Shown: positions 1 through 5,385, numbered from the stretch's first letter. The stretch is 6,684 nucleotides of DNA from JAISGQ01 sp045604965 (GCA_045604965.1 JAZUPB010000017.1:1-6684), one strand, 5' to 3'. The notes: generated from the letters alone by a model not told the origin. A program made the numbers and translations.

Positions 1-280
1 GTATATCAAGAATAATGCAGGATTGATGCTCACCCTTTTTGTTATCAAGGAGAAAATCATAAACAATAGAGTTGTTTTTAGCCAATATGCTTGGACGTAC
101 TGAAGGGTGAGTCAGAAATTCCTCTACCTGTTCGGGAGAAAAGTGCCACAAGCCGTTAATTTTTTCGCCCTTAAGTAAGCCTAAAGAAATGTAATTTCTT
201 ATGGTTCTGTCGGATAACCCTGTAAATAAAACTACATGATTTATTGTGTAATAATTTCCCTCTGAATAGATATTGTTCAT
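1..280 (-). CDS. MerR-like helix-turn-helix transcriptional regulator, partial (3' end beyond window)
   Basis: The first 93 codons are present, reading leftwards from an ATG at 280-278, and the frame is still open at the window edge. A good Shine-Dalgarno (AAAGGAG, minus strand, 296-290) sits about 9 nt before the ATG and fixes the start. Residues 10-45 (YYTINHVVLFTGLSDRTIRNYI, then SLGLLKGEKINGLW) form a winged helix-turn-helix of the MerR/excisionase type: TGLSDRTIRNYI is the turn and recognition helix, and GLLKGEKINGLWHF is the wing. Residues 46-63 (HFSPEQVEEFLTHPSVRPS) and the stretch after them resemble a group of Clostridial HTH proteins with a small C-terminal domain after the DNA-binding part. 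The role is probably that of a cytoplasmic DNA-binding regulator; its target and ligand cannot be told from this fragment. It is transcribed away from everything else in the window and has its own promoter. The family call is fairly sure, the biological role unknown. Confidence 0.8.
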   Translation of the reverse strand, partial: MNNIYSEGNYYTINHVVLFTGLSDRTIRNYISLGLLKGEKINGLWHFSPEQVEEFLTHPSVRPSILAKNNSIVYDFLLDNKKGEHQSCIILDI

Positions 281-311
281 ATCAGTGTGCTCCTTTCGTG
301 TTTCTGATATG

Positions 312-341
312 ATTATACACGCTTGTTTATGTACGATTCAA
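312..341 (-). promoter_or_regulatory. Sigma-A promoter of the HTH regulator gene
   Basis: On the minus strand, TTGAAT (341-336) and a perfect TATAAT (317-312) are separated by 18 bp, with the -10 box 31 bp before the start codon. The -35 box overlaps a small perfect palindrome, TTCAATTTGAA (337-347), which could be a binding site, for example for the regulator itself. That last point is only an inference. Confidence 0.6.
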
Positions 342-656
342 TTTGAAAAAATACAACTTTTTCATAGCTGCATTAAAATATCAGGCATATAATGAGCAGC
401 ACTGACAATGTCAGACCATTTATATAGATAGAAATAGCAGCTAAAATACAGCTCAAATATTTGATCGTTCATGGAGTCAATGCAATTTCGTGCAAAATTA
501 TTCAAGATGTTATTTTATTTTCACAATGAGCGCAAGGAGATGCTTGAAATATCATAATGGTTGTGGTATATTTAAACAAAATTAAAGCAAAAACCTCTCG
601 TAAGAAGAGGACGTTTATATTCTAAAAAATAATTTTTGGAAATTTTGAAAAAAGCC
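342..656. other. AT-rich intergenic stretch without a supported gene
   Basis: No ORF here has both a plausible start and a ribosome binding site. The longest readable plus-strand piece with an ATG is 28 codons (471-557) and has no Shine-Dalgarno. The only structure seen is a weak hairpin at 594-610. The stretch separates the divergent HTH gene from the tRNA operon and may contain decayed coding sequence, but no recognisable remnant was found. Confidence 0.5.
591..620. terminator. Weak orphan terminator-like hairpin
   Basis: CCTCT (594-598) and AGAGG (606-610) form a 5-bp stem with a 7-nt loop. On the minus strand the stem is followed by TTTTTGCTTT, as in an intrinsic terminator; on the plus strand it is followed by ACGTTTATATTC, which is weak. 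No gene in the window ends here on either strand, so its role is unclear. It could block antisense or read-through transcription near the tRNA promoter. Confidence 0.3.
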
Positions 657-685
657 TTGACAAACGGCAGAATATGATGTATAGT
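657..685 (+). promoter_or_regulatory. Strong promoter of the tRNA-Thr/tRNA-Tyr operon
   Basis: A perfect -35 box TTGACA (657-662), a 17-bp spacer and a -10 box TATAGT (680-685) place the transcription start near 691-693, about 48 nt before the first tRNA. The transcribed leader contains two perfect hairpins: CGTTC/GAACG (693-706) and CAACCTC/GAGGTTG (711-727). Confidence 0.85.
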
Positions 686-740
686 AAGCAAGCGTTCTGA
701 GGAACGGCGGCAACCTCGCGGAGGTTGGGATTCACGGCAT

Positions 741-816
741 GCCGGTGTAGCTCAGTTGGTAGAGCAGCTGATTTGTAATCAGCAGGTCGGGGGTTCGAGT
801 CCGTCCACCGGCTCCA
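741..816 (+). tRNA. tRNA-Thr (anticodon UGU)
   Basis: This 76-nt cloverleaf has an acceptor stem GCCGGTG/CACCGGC, a D arm beginning GCTCAGTTGGTAGAGC, an anticodon stem GCTGA/TCAGC with loop TTTGTAA, a variable loop AGGTC, a T arm with loop TTCGAGT, discriminator T and an encoded CCA. The anticodon TGT reads ACA and, by wobble or modification, other Thr codons. The T stem (GGGGG/CCGTC) has one G-G mismatch and one G-U pair. It is the first gene of a two-tRNA operon, 26 nt before tRNA-Tyr. Confidence 0.96.
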
Positions 817-842
817 GACCGTGTAATTGAATAGTGGGATAT

Positions 843-927
843 GGGAGTGTTCCCGAGTGGCCAAAGGGGGCAGACTGTAAATCTGTTGTCGACGACTTCG
901 GTGGTTCGAATCCACCCGCTCCCACCA
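843..927 (+). tRNA. tRNA-Tyr (anticodon GUA)
   Basis: This 85-nt class II tRNA has an acceptor stem GGGAGTG/CGCTCCC, an anticodon stem GCAGA/TCTGT with loop CTGTAAA (anticodon GTA), a long variable arm (about 889-900, TGTCGACGACTTCG region), a T arm GTGGTTCGAATCCACC, discriminator A and an encoded CCA. The long variable arm together with anticodon GUA is diagnostic for bacterial tRNA-Tyr. It is cotranscribed with the preceding tRNA-Thr. Confidence 0.97.
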
Positions 928-960
928 AAAGACTTGTACATCTGTACAAGTCTTTTTTAT
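927..960 (+). terminator. Strong intrinsic terminator of the tRNA operon
   Basis: AAAAGACTTGTACA (927-940) and its exact complement TGTACAAGTCTTTT (943-956) form a near-continuous stem that runs into a T-rich tail (TTTTTTAT). It starts at the tRNA-Tyr CCA end, so transcription stops directly after the mature tRNA. Confidence 0.95.
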
Positions 961-1036
961 TGCCAAAAACGGCGTATTGTGGTTTAATAAGAGAAATCGG
1001 GCTGTTCGATAAATAAGAGGTTAAGGGATAGGTATT

Positions 1037-1786
1037 ATGATTACAGATTGCTATGATATTAAAACAGAACCCATTATCAGTCTTAAAGAATTTTACGGCG
1101 AGCCAAAACATATTGTGGATGTATGCTTGATTATCTTTTCGGTAGATATACATAATCATTTGCTTGATGCTTATGAATGTGAAAAGATAGGAATGCTGGG
1201 TTCCTGCAACGGAAACATTTCTATCTATAAAATGAATTATAAAGGCAGAGACATTGCTTTTTATCTAACAGGCATAGGTTCAGCCCTTGCATCAGCTTTT
1301 TGCTATGAAGCTCATTGGCAGACAGGAGCAACAAAATTTATTATGTTTGGTTCCTGCGGAAGTCTCGACAGAGAAAAAACGGAAGGCAAATTTATAATTC
1401 CAACAGAAAGTTATCGCGGAGAAGGTTGTTCTTACTATTATGCTGAGCCTGCCGACTATATTGAAATAAAAAACAGCCAAAAACTTGCTGACATATTTGA
1501 AAAGTTAAATATACCTTATGTGTCAGGTAAGGTTTGGACAACAGATTCTATGCTCAGAGAAACTGTTGGGCTTGTCGAAAAACGTAAGGAAGAAGGATGC
1601 ATTGCAGTCGAAATGGAACTGGCAGGAGTGCAGGCCTTGTGTGATTTCTATGGTTTAGAACTTTATGATTTTCTCGAATCAGGAGATGTGCTGGAATCAA
1701 GTGGTTATGACGTTGAAGGACTTCAGGAAGCAAACCACAATTTAGGAAAATTATATGTAGCACTTAAAACAGCGCTGTTTTTGTAA
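1037..1786 (+). CDS. Nucleoside phosphorylase family protein (PNP/UDP family)
   Basis: This 249-aa protein has the expected length for the PNP_UDP_1 family, cytoplasmic enzymes that reversibly split nucleosides with phosphate into a base and ribose-1-phosphate. Visible family marks are a glycine-rich segment TGIGSALAS (78-86), the phosphate/ribose-site motif GSCGSL (105-110), TTDSMLRET (168-176), and VEMELAG (191-197), whose Met-Glu pair binds ribose in known members. SGD with D217 lies where the catalytic aspartate is usually found. There is no signal peptide or membrane segment. The start is supported by AAGGG at 1023-1027, 9 nt before the ATG. Family membership is clear, but purine versus pyrimidine preference cannot be decided. 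It follows the tRNA terminator, so it needs its own promoter, and none with good boxes was seen. The 114-aa gene lies 62 bp downstream. Confidence 0.85.
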   Translation: MITDCYDIKTEPIISLKEFYGEPKHIVDVCLIIFSVDIHNHLLDAYECEKIGMLGSCNGNISIYKMNYKGRDIAFYLTGIGSALASAFCYEAHWQTGATKFIMFGSCGSLDREKTEGKFIIPTESYRGEGCSYYYAEPADYIEIKNSQKLADIFEKLNIPYVSGKVWTTDSMLRETVGLVEKRKEEGCIAVEMELAGVQALCDFYGLELYDFLESGDVLESSGYDVEGLQEANHNLGKLYVALKTALFL

Positions 1787-1848
1787 AAACCGAATATATT
1801 AAACCGCAATGAGACTTATCTTATAAATTAAACAAAGATGGTGTAATA

Positions 1849-2193
1849 ATGTCCTTTTTCAAGAAAAAAGAGAAAACAATACCCGAGGGAAAATACAGAA
1901 TTATAAAAATAGGAAAAGATGCCTTATTCGAATTTATATATGAGTCAATAATTGATAATCAGGAATGTTTTTTTGATGTGACTGACGGCACCAAAATAGC
2001 AACAAGATTTGATATAAATTGGGATACAGGCGAGTTGATCTGCGTGGCGCGAAGTGAGTACGCCGAAGACGAACATTTGCAATTTGGAATTGATGTGAGA
2101 AAACTTATGTCAAGATTACAGGAAACAACAAGCACTATGTATGACGATAACAGATATATTGAAATGTCGGAAGAAGAAATCAATAATCTGTAA
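1849..2193 (+). CDS. Hypothetical protein, 114 aa, unknown function
   Basis: The protein is not recognised. It opens with a lysine-rich stretch (FFKKKEKTIPEGKYRIIKIGKDA, residues 3-25) and continues with a segment rich in alternating hydrophobic and polar residues, probably beta-strands (residues 16-75: IYESI, CFFDV, ATRFDINW, ELICVARSE). It ends in an acidic, probably helical tail (residues 76-114, finishing EEEINNL). There is no signal peptide, transmembrane segment or cysteine cluster, so it is likely a small soluble cytoplasmic protein. The ribosome binding site is weak (AAAGATGG, from 1834), so the start is less certain; an ATG at 1838 runs straight into a stop codon and cannot be the start. 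Base use is AT-rich like the phosphorylase gene before it and unlike the catalase gene after it. It may be cotranscribed with the phosphorylase, as no terminator lies between them. Confidence 0.65.
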   Translation: MSFFKKKEKTIPEGKYRIIKIGKDALFEFIYESIIDNQECFFDVTDGTKIATRFDINWDTGELICVARSEYAEDEHLQFGIDVRKLMSRLQETTSTMYDDNRYIEMSEEEINNL

Positions 2194-2242
2194 CAGCCAA
2201 AATAAAATTACAGTAAGCTCAAATTATATATACTTAAAAGGT

Positions 2243-2248
2243 TATAAT
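2243..2248 (+). promoter_or_regulatory. Possible -10 box upstream of the manganese catalase gene
   Basis: A perfect TATAAT lies 46 bp before the catalase start, in a 101-bp gap. No convincing -35 box sits 16-18 bp upstream (AAATTA/CAAATT), so this is either a weak or activator-dependent promoter or chance in AT-rich DNA. Confidence 0.3.
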
Positions 2249-2294
2249 TCTCAGAACAAAGGAAACACTATAAAAAAACAAATGGAGGTTTCTT

Positions 2295-2963
2295 ATGTTC
2301 AAACACGAGAAAATGCTGTTTCACCCGGTAGAAATAGAACGACCGAATCCGCAGTATGCTGCGCTCCTGCAGGAACAGCTGGGAGGCGGAAACGGTGAGT
2401 TGAAGGCGGCGATGCAGTATATGTCGCAGAGCTTTCGTATCAAAGATCCCGAGATAAAGGATCTGTTTATGGACATTGCGGCAGAGGAATTGAGCCATAT
2501 GGAGATGGTGGCCCAGACAATAAATCTCCTTAACGGTCACGATGTGGATGCAGCAGCGGTCCCTGCAGGGGAGATACAGACTCACGTGCTGCTGGGGCTT
2601 AATCCGGGACTTATCAATGCATCAGGTTATTCGTGGACAGGAGACTATGTTACTGTCACAGGAGATCTGTGCGCCGATCTGTTGTCGAATATAGCCTCAG
2701 AACAGCGTGCGAAGGTCGTGTATGAATATCTCTATAGACAGATAAATGATAAAAAGGTAAAGGAAACCATAGATTTTCTGCTCAACAGGGAAGAGGCACA
2801 CAATGCGATGTTCCGCGAAGCCTTCAATAAAGTGCAGAATACAGGTTCAAACCGTGATTTCGGAACCACAAAGGCCGCAAAGATGTATTTCAGCCTTTCA
2901 GAGCCGTCGCCTGAAAACAGCAGGTTTACTGAGCTCAAGGGCAGTGCTCCGTCCTTTGAATAG
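2295..2963 (+). CDS. Manganese catalase family protein
   Basis: This 222-aa protein belongs to the ferritin-like di-manganese catalases, which convert hydrogen peroxide to water and oxygen in the cytoplasm; CotJC of spore coats is a relative. The four-helix-bundle metal ligands can be placed: E35 (GELKAAMQYM), E65 and H68 (EELSHMEMV), E136 (SEQRAKVVYEYL) and H169 (REEAHNAMFREAF). E166 is a likely second-shell acid, so the site looks complete. The segment 99-118 (LLGLNPGLINASGYSWTGDY) and the tail with DFGTTKAAKMYFSLSEPSP (188-206) are typical of the short Clostridial forms. It is shorter than the Lactobacillus plantarum enzyme (about 266 aa) and longer than CotJC (about 190 aa). GGAGG at 2284-2288 fixes the start. 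Its codons are richer in G and C than those of the two genes before it, and it ends at a terminator, so it is probably its own unit. It suits an anaerobe facing brief oxygen exposure. A spore-coat role cannot be excluded. Confidence 0.9.
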   Translation: MFKHEKMLFHPVEIERPNPQYAALLQEQLGGGNGELKAAMQYMSQSFRIKDPEIKDLFMDIAAEELSHMEMVAQTINLLNGHDVDAAAVPAGEIQTHVLLGLNPGLINASGYSWTGDYVTVTGDLCADLLSNIASEQRAKVVYEYLYRQINDKKVKETIDFLLNREEAHNAMFREAFNKVQNTGSNRDFGTTKAAKMYFSLSEPSPENSRFTELKGSAPSFE

Positions 2964-2964
2964 A

Positions 2965-3001
2965 AAACACCGCCAACCGAATAAGTCGGCGGGGTGTTTA
3001 T
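2965..3001 (+). terminator. Intrinsic terminator of the catalase gene
   Basis: AAACACC (2965-2971) pairs with GGTGTTT (2993-2999), and the inner arms CCGA/TCGG close a small ATAAG loop with a bulge between the two stems. The T tract after the stem is short (TTTATGAATAAA), so termination may be partial. The hairpin starts 2 nt after the stop codon. Confidence 0.75.
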
Positions 3002-3042
3002 GAATAAACAGAAAAAACACGCAAACACTTATATTGAGCCTA

Positions 3043-3071
3043 TTGACAAAATCAAGAACTTAATGTAAAAT
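3043..3071 (+). promoter_or_regulatory. Consensus promoter of the DUF3793 gene
   Basis: TTGACA (3043-3048), a 17-bp spacer and TAAAAT (3066-3071) give a near-consensus sigma-A promoter. The start of transcription is expected near 3078-3079, the first base of an inverted repeat (see the next entry). Such a strong promoter usually needs a repressor if the gene is regulated. Confidence 0.85.
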
Positions 3072-3077
3072 AATGGT

Positions 3078-3130
3078 GGTTAGCAAAGGCTAACCGATTT
3101 CTTAAACCTCGAGTTAGCGAAAGCTAACCG
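3078..3130 (+). promoter_or_regulatory. Two GTTAGC-N4-GCTAAC inverted repeats in the DUF3793 leader (candidate metal-repressor operators or RNA hairpins)
   Basis: The first copy is GGTTAGC-AAAG-GCTAACC (3078-3095, perfect 7-bp arms). The second is GTTAGC-GAAA-GCTAAC (3113-3128, perfect 6-bp arms). Both are followed by CGA or CCGA, and their centres lie 34 bp apart. The first covers the expected transcription start; the second ends two bases before the AAAGGAG ribosome binding site. The arm GGTTAGC matches half of the classical DtxR/IdeR iron box (GGTTAG.CTAACC), but here the arms are 4 nt further apart. As RNA, each copy would form a stable hairpin, and the second has a GNRA-type GAAA loop. 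Seen directly: the repeats. Inferred: repression by a DtxR-like or other dimeric regulator. Confidence 0.6.
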
Positions 3131-3145
3131 AAAGGAGAAAAGAAA

Positions 3146-3697
3146 ATGAGAGATGAATTAGTAATACGTCATTGTTCACCAACACTGGCAGGACTGAAAA
3201 CAGGGAATATGTTTACCTGCTCATATAATGATATAGAAGAAGTCAGAGCAGAGCTCAGAAGACTTAATGGAAAGCTTGTAAAAAAAGGCTTGAGGGCGCT
3301 GCCGCTCAGATTCAGCGATAACAGAGCACTTATATATGTATTCAGACCAAGCAGACTGCTGAAAGATCTTCAGAATAATACTGCCTGCAGACTGTTGAGG
3401 GAGAGAGGGTACTGCTGCGAAACACCGGAACGCTGCGTGGCGCATCTAATGCAGAGATTAAGCGAATCGGAGGATTTTCCTCACGAAATAGGTTTGTTTC
3501 TTGGCTATCCCCCCGAGGATGTTGACGGATTTATAGAAAACAAGGCAGACGGCTATAAGATGGTTGGCTGCTGGAAGGTGTACGGAGATAAAGAGAGTGC
3601 ACAGAAGATGTTTGATAAATTTGATAAATGCACCAGGATTTACAGGGAACACTGGAAAAATGGAAAACCGATAGAAAAGCTGACGGTAAGCGCATAA
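3146..3697 (+). CDS. DUF3793 family protein
   Basis: The 183-aa protein is recognised as DUF3793, a Clostridial family of unknown biochemical function. Typical segments are the N-terminal HCSPTLAGLKTGNMF (9-23), a basic middle (RAELRRLNGKLVKKGL, 34-49; YVFRPSRL, 64-71), the highly conserved FPHEIGLFLGYPPEDVDGF (111-129), and VGCWKVYGD (140-148) followed by FDKFDKCTRIY (156-166). Eight cysteines (10, 25, 81, 90, 91, 97, 142, 162) could be relevant to metal or redox chemistry. There is no signal peptide or transmembrane helix, so it is cytoplasmic. AAAGGAG at 3131-3137, 8 nt before the ATG, fixes the start. From memory, members of this family are often found near ferrous-iron uptake (Feo) or flavodoxin genes; none is present here. 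The gene is monocistronic, with its own promoter, two operator-like repeats and a terminator. The family call is fairly sure; function is unknown. Confidence 0.8.
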   Translation: MRDELVIRHCSPTLAGLKTGNMFTCSYNDIEEVRAELRRLNGKLVKKGLRALPLRFSDNRALIYVFRPSRLLKDLQNNTACRLLRERGYCCETPERCVAHLMQRLSESEDFPHEIGLFLGYPPEDVDGFIENKADGYKMVGCWKVYGDKESAQKMFDKFDKCTRIYREHWKNGKPIEKLTVSA

Positions 3698-3704
3698 CAG
3701 GAGC

Positions 3705-3745
3705 AAAAACAAGACGCGGTTTTAAGTGCTGTGTCTTGTTTTTTG
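3705..3745 (+). terminator. Intrinsic terminator of the DUF3793 gene
   Basis: AAAACAAGAC (3706-3715) pairs perfectly with GTCTTGTTTT (3733-3742) around a 17-nt loop, and the stem runs into TTTTTT. It lies 8 nt after the stop codon. Confidence 0.88.
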
Positions 3746-3768
3746 TGTATGCATATGTTATCATAAAC

Positions 3769-3774
3769 TATAAT
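3769..3774 (+). promoter_or_regulatory. Probable -10 box for the lamin-tail protein gene
   Basis: A perfect TATAAT lies 38 bp before the start codon, just after the preceding terminator. The -35 region (about 3743-3751, TTGTGTATG) is poor and overlaps the terminator tail. A promoter is needed here because the gene follows a strong terminator, but the -35 element is uncertain. Confidence 0.45.
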
Positions 3775-3812
3775 TTATCAATGAAACAATCCTCGTTGAA
3801 AGGATGTAAAAA

Positions 3813-4943
3813 ATGAGCAGAATAAGTCTTGCGGAAATGCAGTCCCAGACTAAAAAAGTGGATATAAAATACATAGTCGGAGCAGCTGTTCTGTTTGTTA
3901 TTCTGATTGTATTGTTTATTGCAGCAGGAAATATAAAGCCTACAGTCAGTGAAGAAGAGATTACAGAAGCTGCTGTGAGACAGGAATGGGATACGACCAT
4001 AAGGATAAACGAGGTAATGCTGAGCAATTCACTGTATGCACCCTGTACCAACGGGAATTTTTACGATTGGATCGAGCTGTATAATTCGGGACAGGAGCAG
4101 ATGGATCTCAGCGGTCATTATCTCAGCGATAATCCCGAAAAGCTGGATAAATTCCTAATAGAGAATTTGGTTTTGGAAGCCAATGAGTATGTGCTTATAT
4201 ATATGTCAAGGCTATCCGGAGTGGACGAAAATGGAGTTCTTCATACTAGTTTTGCTCTTTCTTCTCTCGGAGAGACAATATATCTGAGTAATGATGCAGG
4301 CGAAATTGTCAGTGTACTGACAGTACCTGAGGGCAGGAGCAATGTATCATACGGCATCTATAATGATAAGCTTGTGTGGATGTCAACACCTACACCGGGA
4401 AGTGTAAATACAGGAGCGATTTCGGAAAATCTCGAAGCCCTTGAATACGAAGTGGCAGGCGTGCGCATAAACGAGATAATGACAGGAAATAAGTCCATAA
4501 TATATGATTGTGAGGGCGACTACAGTGACTGGGTTGAGATATATAACAACACAGAAACAACAGTTGATCTTAGCGGCTATACAATGACGGACGATTCTCA
4601 GAATACTGATAAATGGGAATTCCCGGAAGGAACTTTGATGTCGCCGGGAGAGTATATTATGATATTTTGTTCCGGTAAAGATAAGATTGATGCAGCAGGA
4701 AATATTCATACAAGCTTCAGACTCGGCAAGGACGAAGCGGAAATTCTGATATATTCTCCTCAGGGACGGATATGTGACAAGAGAGAGCTTGTATTCATAC
4801 CTGATAACGTATCATACGGCTTTGTAACCGAAAGTGATATGACAGCATATTTTTCATTACCAACACCGGGAAAGGCCAATAATACTCCGATAGCGGAATT
4901 TACTGAAGCACAGCTCAAAAAGATGCAAGGAATCTACGAATAA
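3813..4943 (+). CDS. Membrane-anchored protein with two lamin-tail domains
   Basis: The 376-aa protein has a short polar N-terminus with basic residues (K14, K15, K19), one hydrophobic helix at 20-38 (YIVGAAVLFVILIVLFIAA), an acidic linker, and two lamin-tail (LTD) beta-sandwich domains at about 62-200 and 216-357. The repeats correspond motif by motif: RINEVM/RINEIM, DWIELYN/DWVEIYN, DLSGHYLSD/DLSGYTMTD, HTSFALSS/HTSFRLGK, SNVSYG/DNVSYG and TPTPGSVN/LPTPGKAN. The uncleaved-looking helix without a clear signal-peptidase site suggests a bitopic anchor with both domains outside the cell. Bacterial LTDs are thought to bind ligands or partners at the surface. In Clostridia they often precede CotH-kinase domains, which are missing here: the chain ends soon after domain 2 at KKMQGIYE. 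AAAGGATG at 3799-3806 supports the start. It is a single-gene unit; partner and ligand are unknown. Confidence 0.82.
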   Translation: MSRISLAEMQSQTKKVDIKYIVGAAVLFVILIVLFIAAGNIKPTVSEEEITEAAVRQEWDTTIRINEVMLSNSLYAPCTNGNFYDWIELYNSGQEQMDLSGHYLSDNPEKLDKFLIENLVLEANEYVLIYMSRLSGVDENGVLHTSFALSSLGETIYLSNDAGEIVSVLTVPEGRSNVSYGIYNDKLVWMSTPTPGSVNTGAISENLEALEYEVAGVRINEIMTGNKSIIYDCEGDYSDWVEIYNNTETTVDLSGYTMTDDSQNTDKWEFPEGTLMSPGEYIMIFCSGKDKIDAAGNIHTSFRLGKDEAEILIYSPQGRICDKRELVFIPDNVSYGFVTESDMTAYFSLPTPGKANNTPIAEFTEAQLKKMQGIYE

Positions 4944-4963
4944 GGCTTAAATTCAAGATTTTA

Positions 4964-4992
4964 TTGACTTTTAAGAGTGATGCTGTTATAAT
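4964..4992 (+). promoter_or_regulatory. Promoter of the rpsF-ssb-rpsR operon
   Basis: TTGACT (4964-4969) and TATAAT (4987-4992) are separated by exactly 17 bp, giving an expected start near 4999 and a leader of about 84 nt. No clear terminator separates the lamin-tail gene from this promoter. Confidence 0.88.
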
Positions 4993-4999
4993 ACCAATG

Positions 5000-5082
5000 T
5001 TGCGTTCGGGTTATCCCGTTACAGCATATTTCATCCTTACCCCGTATTGACGGGGTCATATGTCCAGAAGGAGGTGCAATAA
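5000..5082 (+). promoter_or_regulatory. Structured rpsF leader, candidate S6:S18 autoregulatory element
   Basis: The leader contains a small hairpin CGGG-TTAT-CCCG (5007-5018) and a perfect 7-bp hairpin ACCCCGT-ATTG-ACGGGGT (5039-5056), with CCG-containing segments. It lies directly before a very strong ribosome binding site (AAGGAGGTG, 5068-5076). Many bacteria place an RNA mimic of the 16S rRNA S6:S18 site, marked by CCG, upstream of rpsF so that the S6:S18 complex represses its own operon. Position, size and CCG content fit, but the exact consensus structure was not matched base by base. Confidence 0.5.
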
Positions 5083-5373
5083 ATGGCAAAAGCAAAGTAC
5101 GAGTCCATTCTCGTCGTATCCTGCAAGCTCGACGATGAGGGCATCGAGGCAGTTGTCAAGAAGTTCCAGGATCTTATCGAGGCAAACGGTGAGATGAACG
5201 AGGTGACTGTCTGGGGCAAGCGCGAACTCGCTTATGAGATCCAGAAGCAGAGAACAGGTTACTATGTAATCTTCAACTTCACTTCTGAGCCTGAGTTCCC
5301 CGCAGAGCTTGATCGTATCTACAAGATCACCGACGGTGTTCTTCGTTCTATGATCGTCAACATCGAGGAATAA
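5083..5373 (+). CDS. rpsF: 30S ribosomal protein S6 (bS6)
   Basis: The 96-aa protein is full length for bS6, which binds the central domain of 16S rRNA together with S18 in the small subunit platform. Recognisable features are the first beta-strand YESILVV (6-12), the helix DDEGIEAVVKKFQDLIEANG (17-36), the core strand and loop VTVWGKRELAYEIQKQRTGYYVIFNF (41-66) with the WGKRELAY signature, and the final PAELDRIYKITDGVLRSMIV (73-92). AAGGAGGTG at 5068-5076 sets the start. Codons are strongly biased to C- and G-ending forms (ATC, TTC, AAC, AAG, GAG), as expected for a highly expressed gene and unlike the neighbouring genes to the left. It is first in the rpsF-ssb-rpsR operon, with 12 nt to ssb. 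Confidence 0.98.
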   Translation: MAKAKYESILVVSCKLDDEGIEAVVKKFQDLIEANGEMNEVTVWGKRELAYEIQKQRTGYYVIFNFTSEPEFPAELDRIYKITDGVLRSMIVNIEE

Positions 5374-5385
5374 GGAGGAGACGGA

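Noticed and set aside
471..557. 28-codon plus-strand ORF in the intergenic stretch
   Set aside because: No Shine-Dalgarno, no recognisable family, very short and an in-frame stop just before it; it could be a remnant but nothing supports this.
735..744. Palindrome CGGCATGCCG at the 5' end of tRNA-Thr
   Set aside because: The right half is simply the tRNA acceptor strand; the 2-nt centre cannot form a simple hairpin loop and no role is suggested.
834..1016. Plus-strand 60-aa ORF
   Set aside because: It runs through tRNA-Tyr and its terminator and has no ribosome binding site of its own.
622..1159. Minus-strand ORFs of 69-126 aa across the two tRNA genes
   Set aside because: They are reverse-strand readings of tRNA-Thr and tRNA-Tyr; phrases such as GGRTRTPDL and ERVDSNHRSRR are well-known spurious translations of tRNA genes.
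2141..2398. Plus-strand 85-aa ORF bridging the hypothetical and catalase genes
   Set aside because: It overlaps both real genes in another frame and lacks a ribosome binding site; its end is the catalase gene read in the wrong frame.
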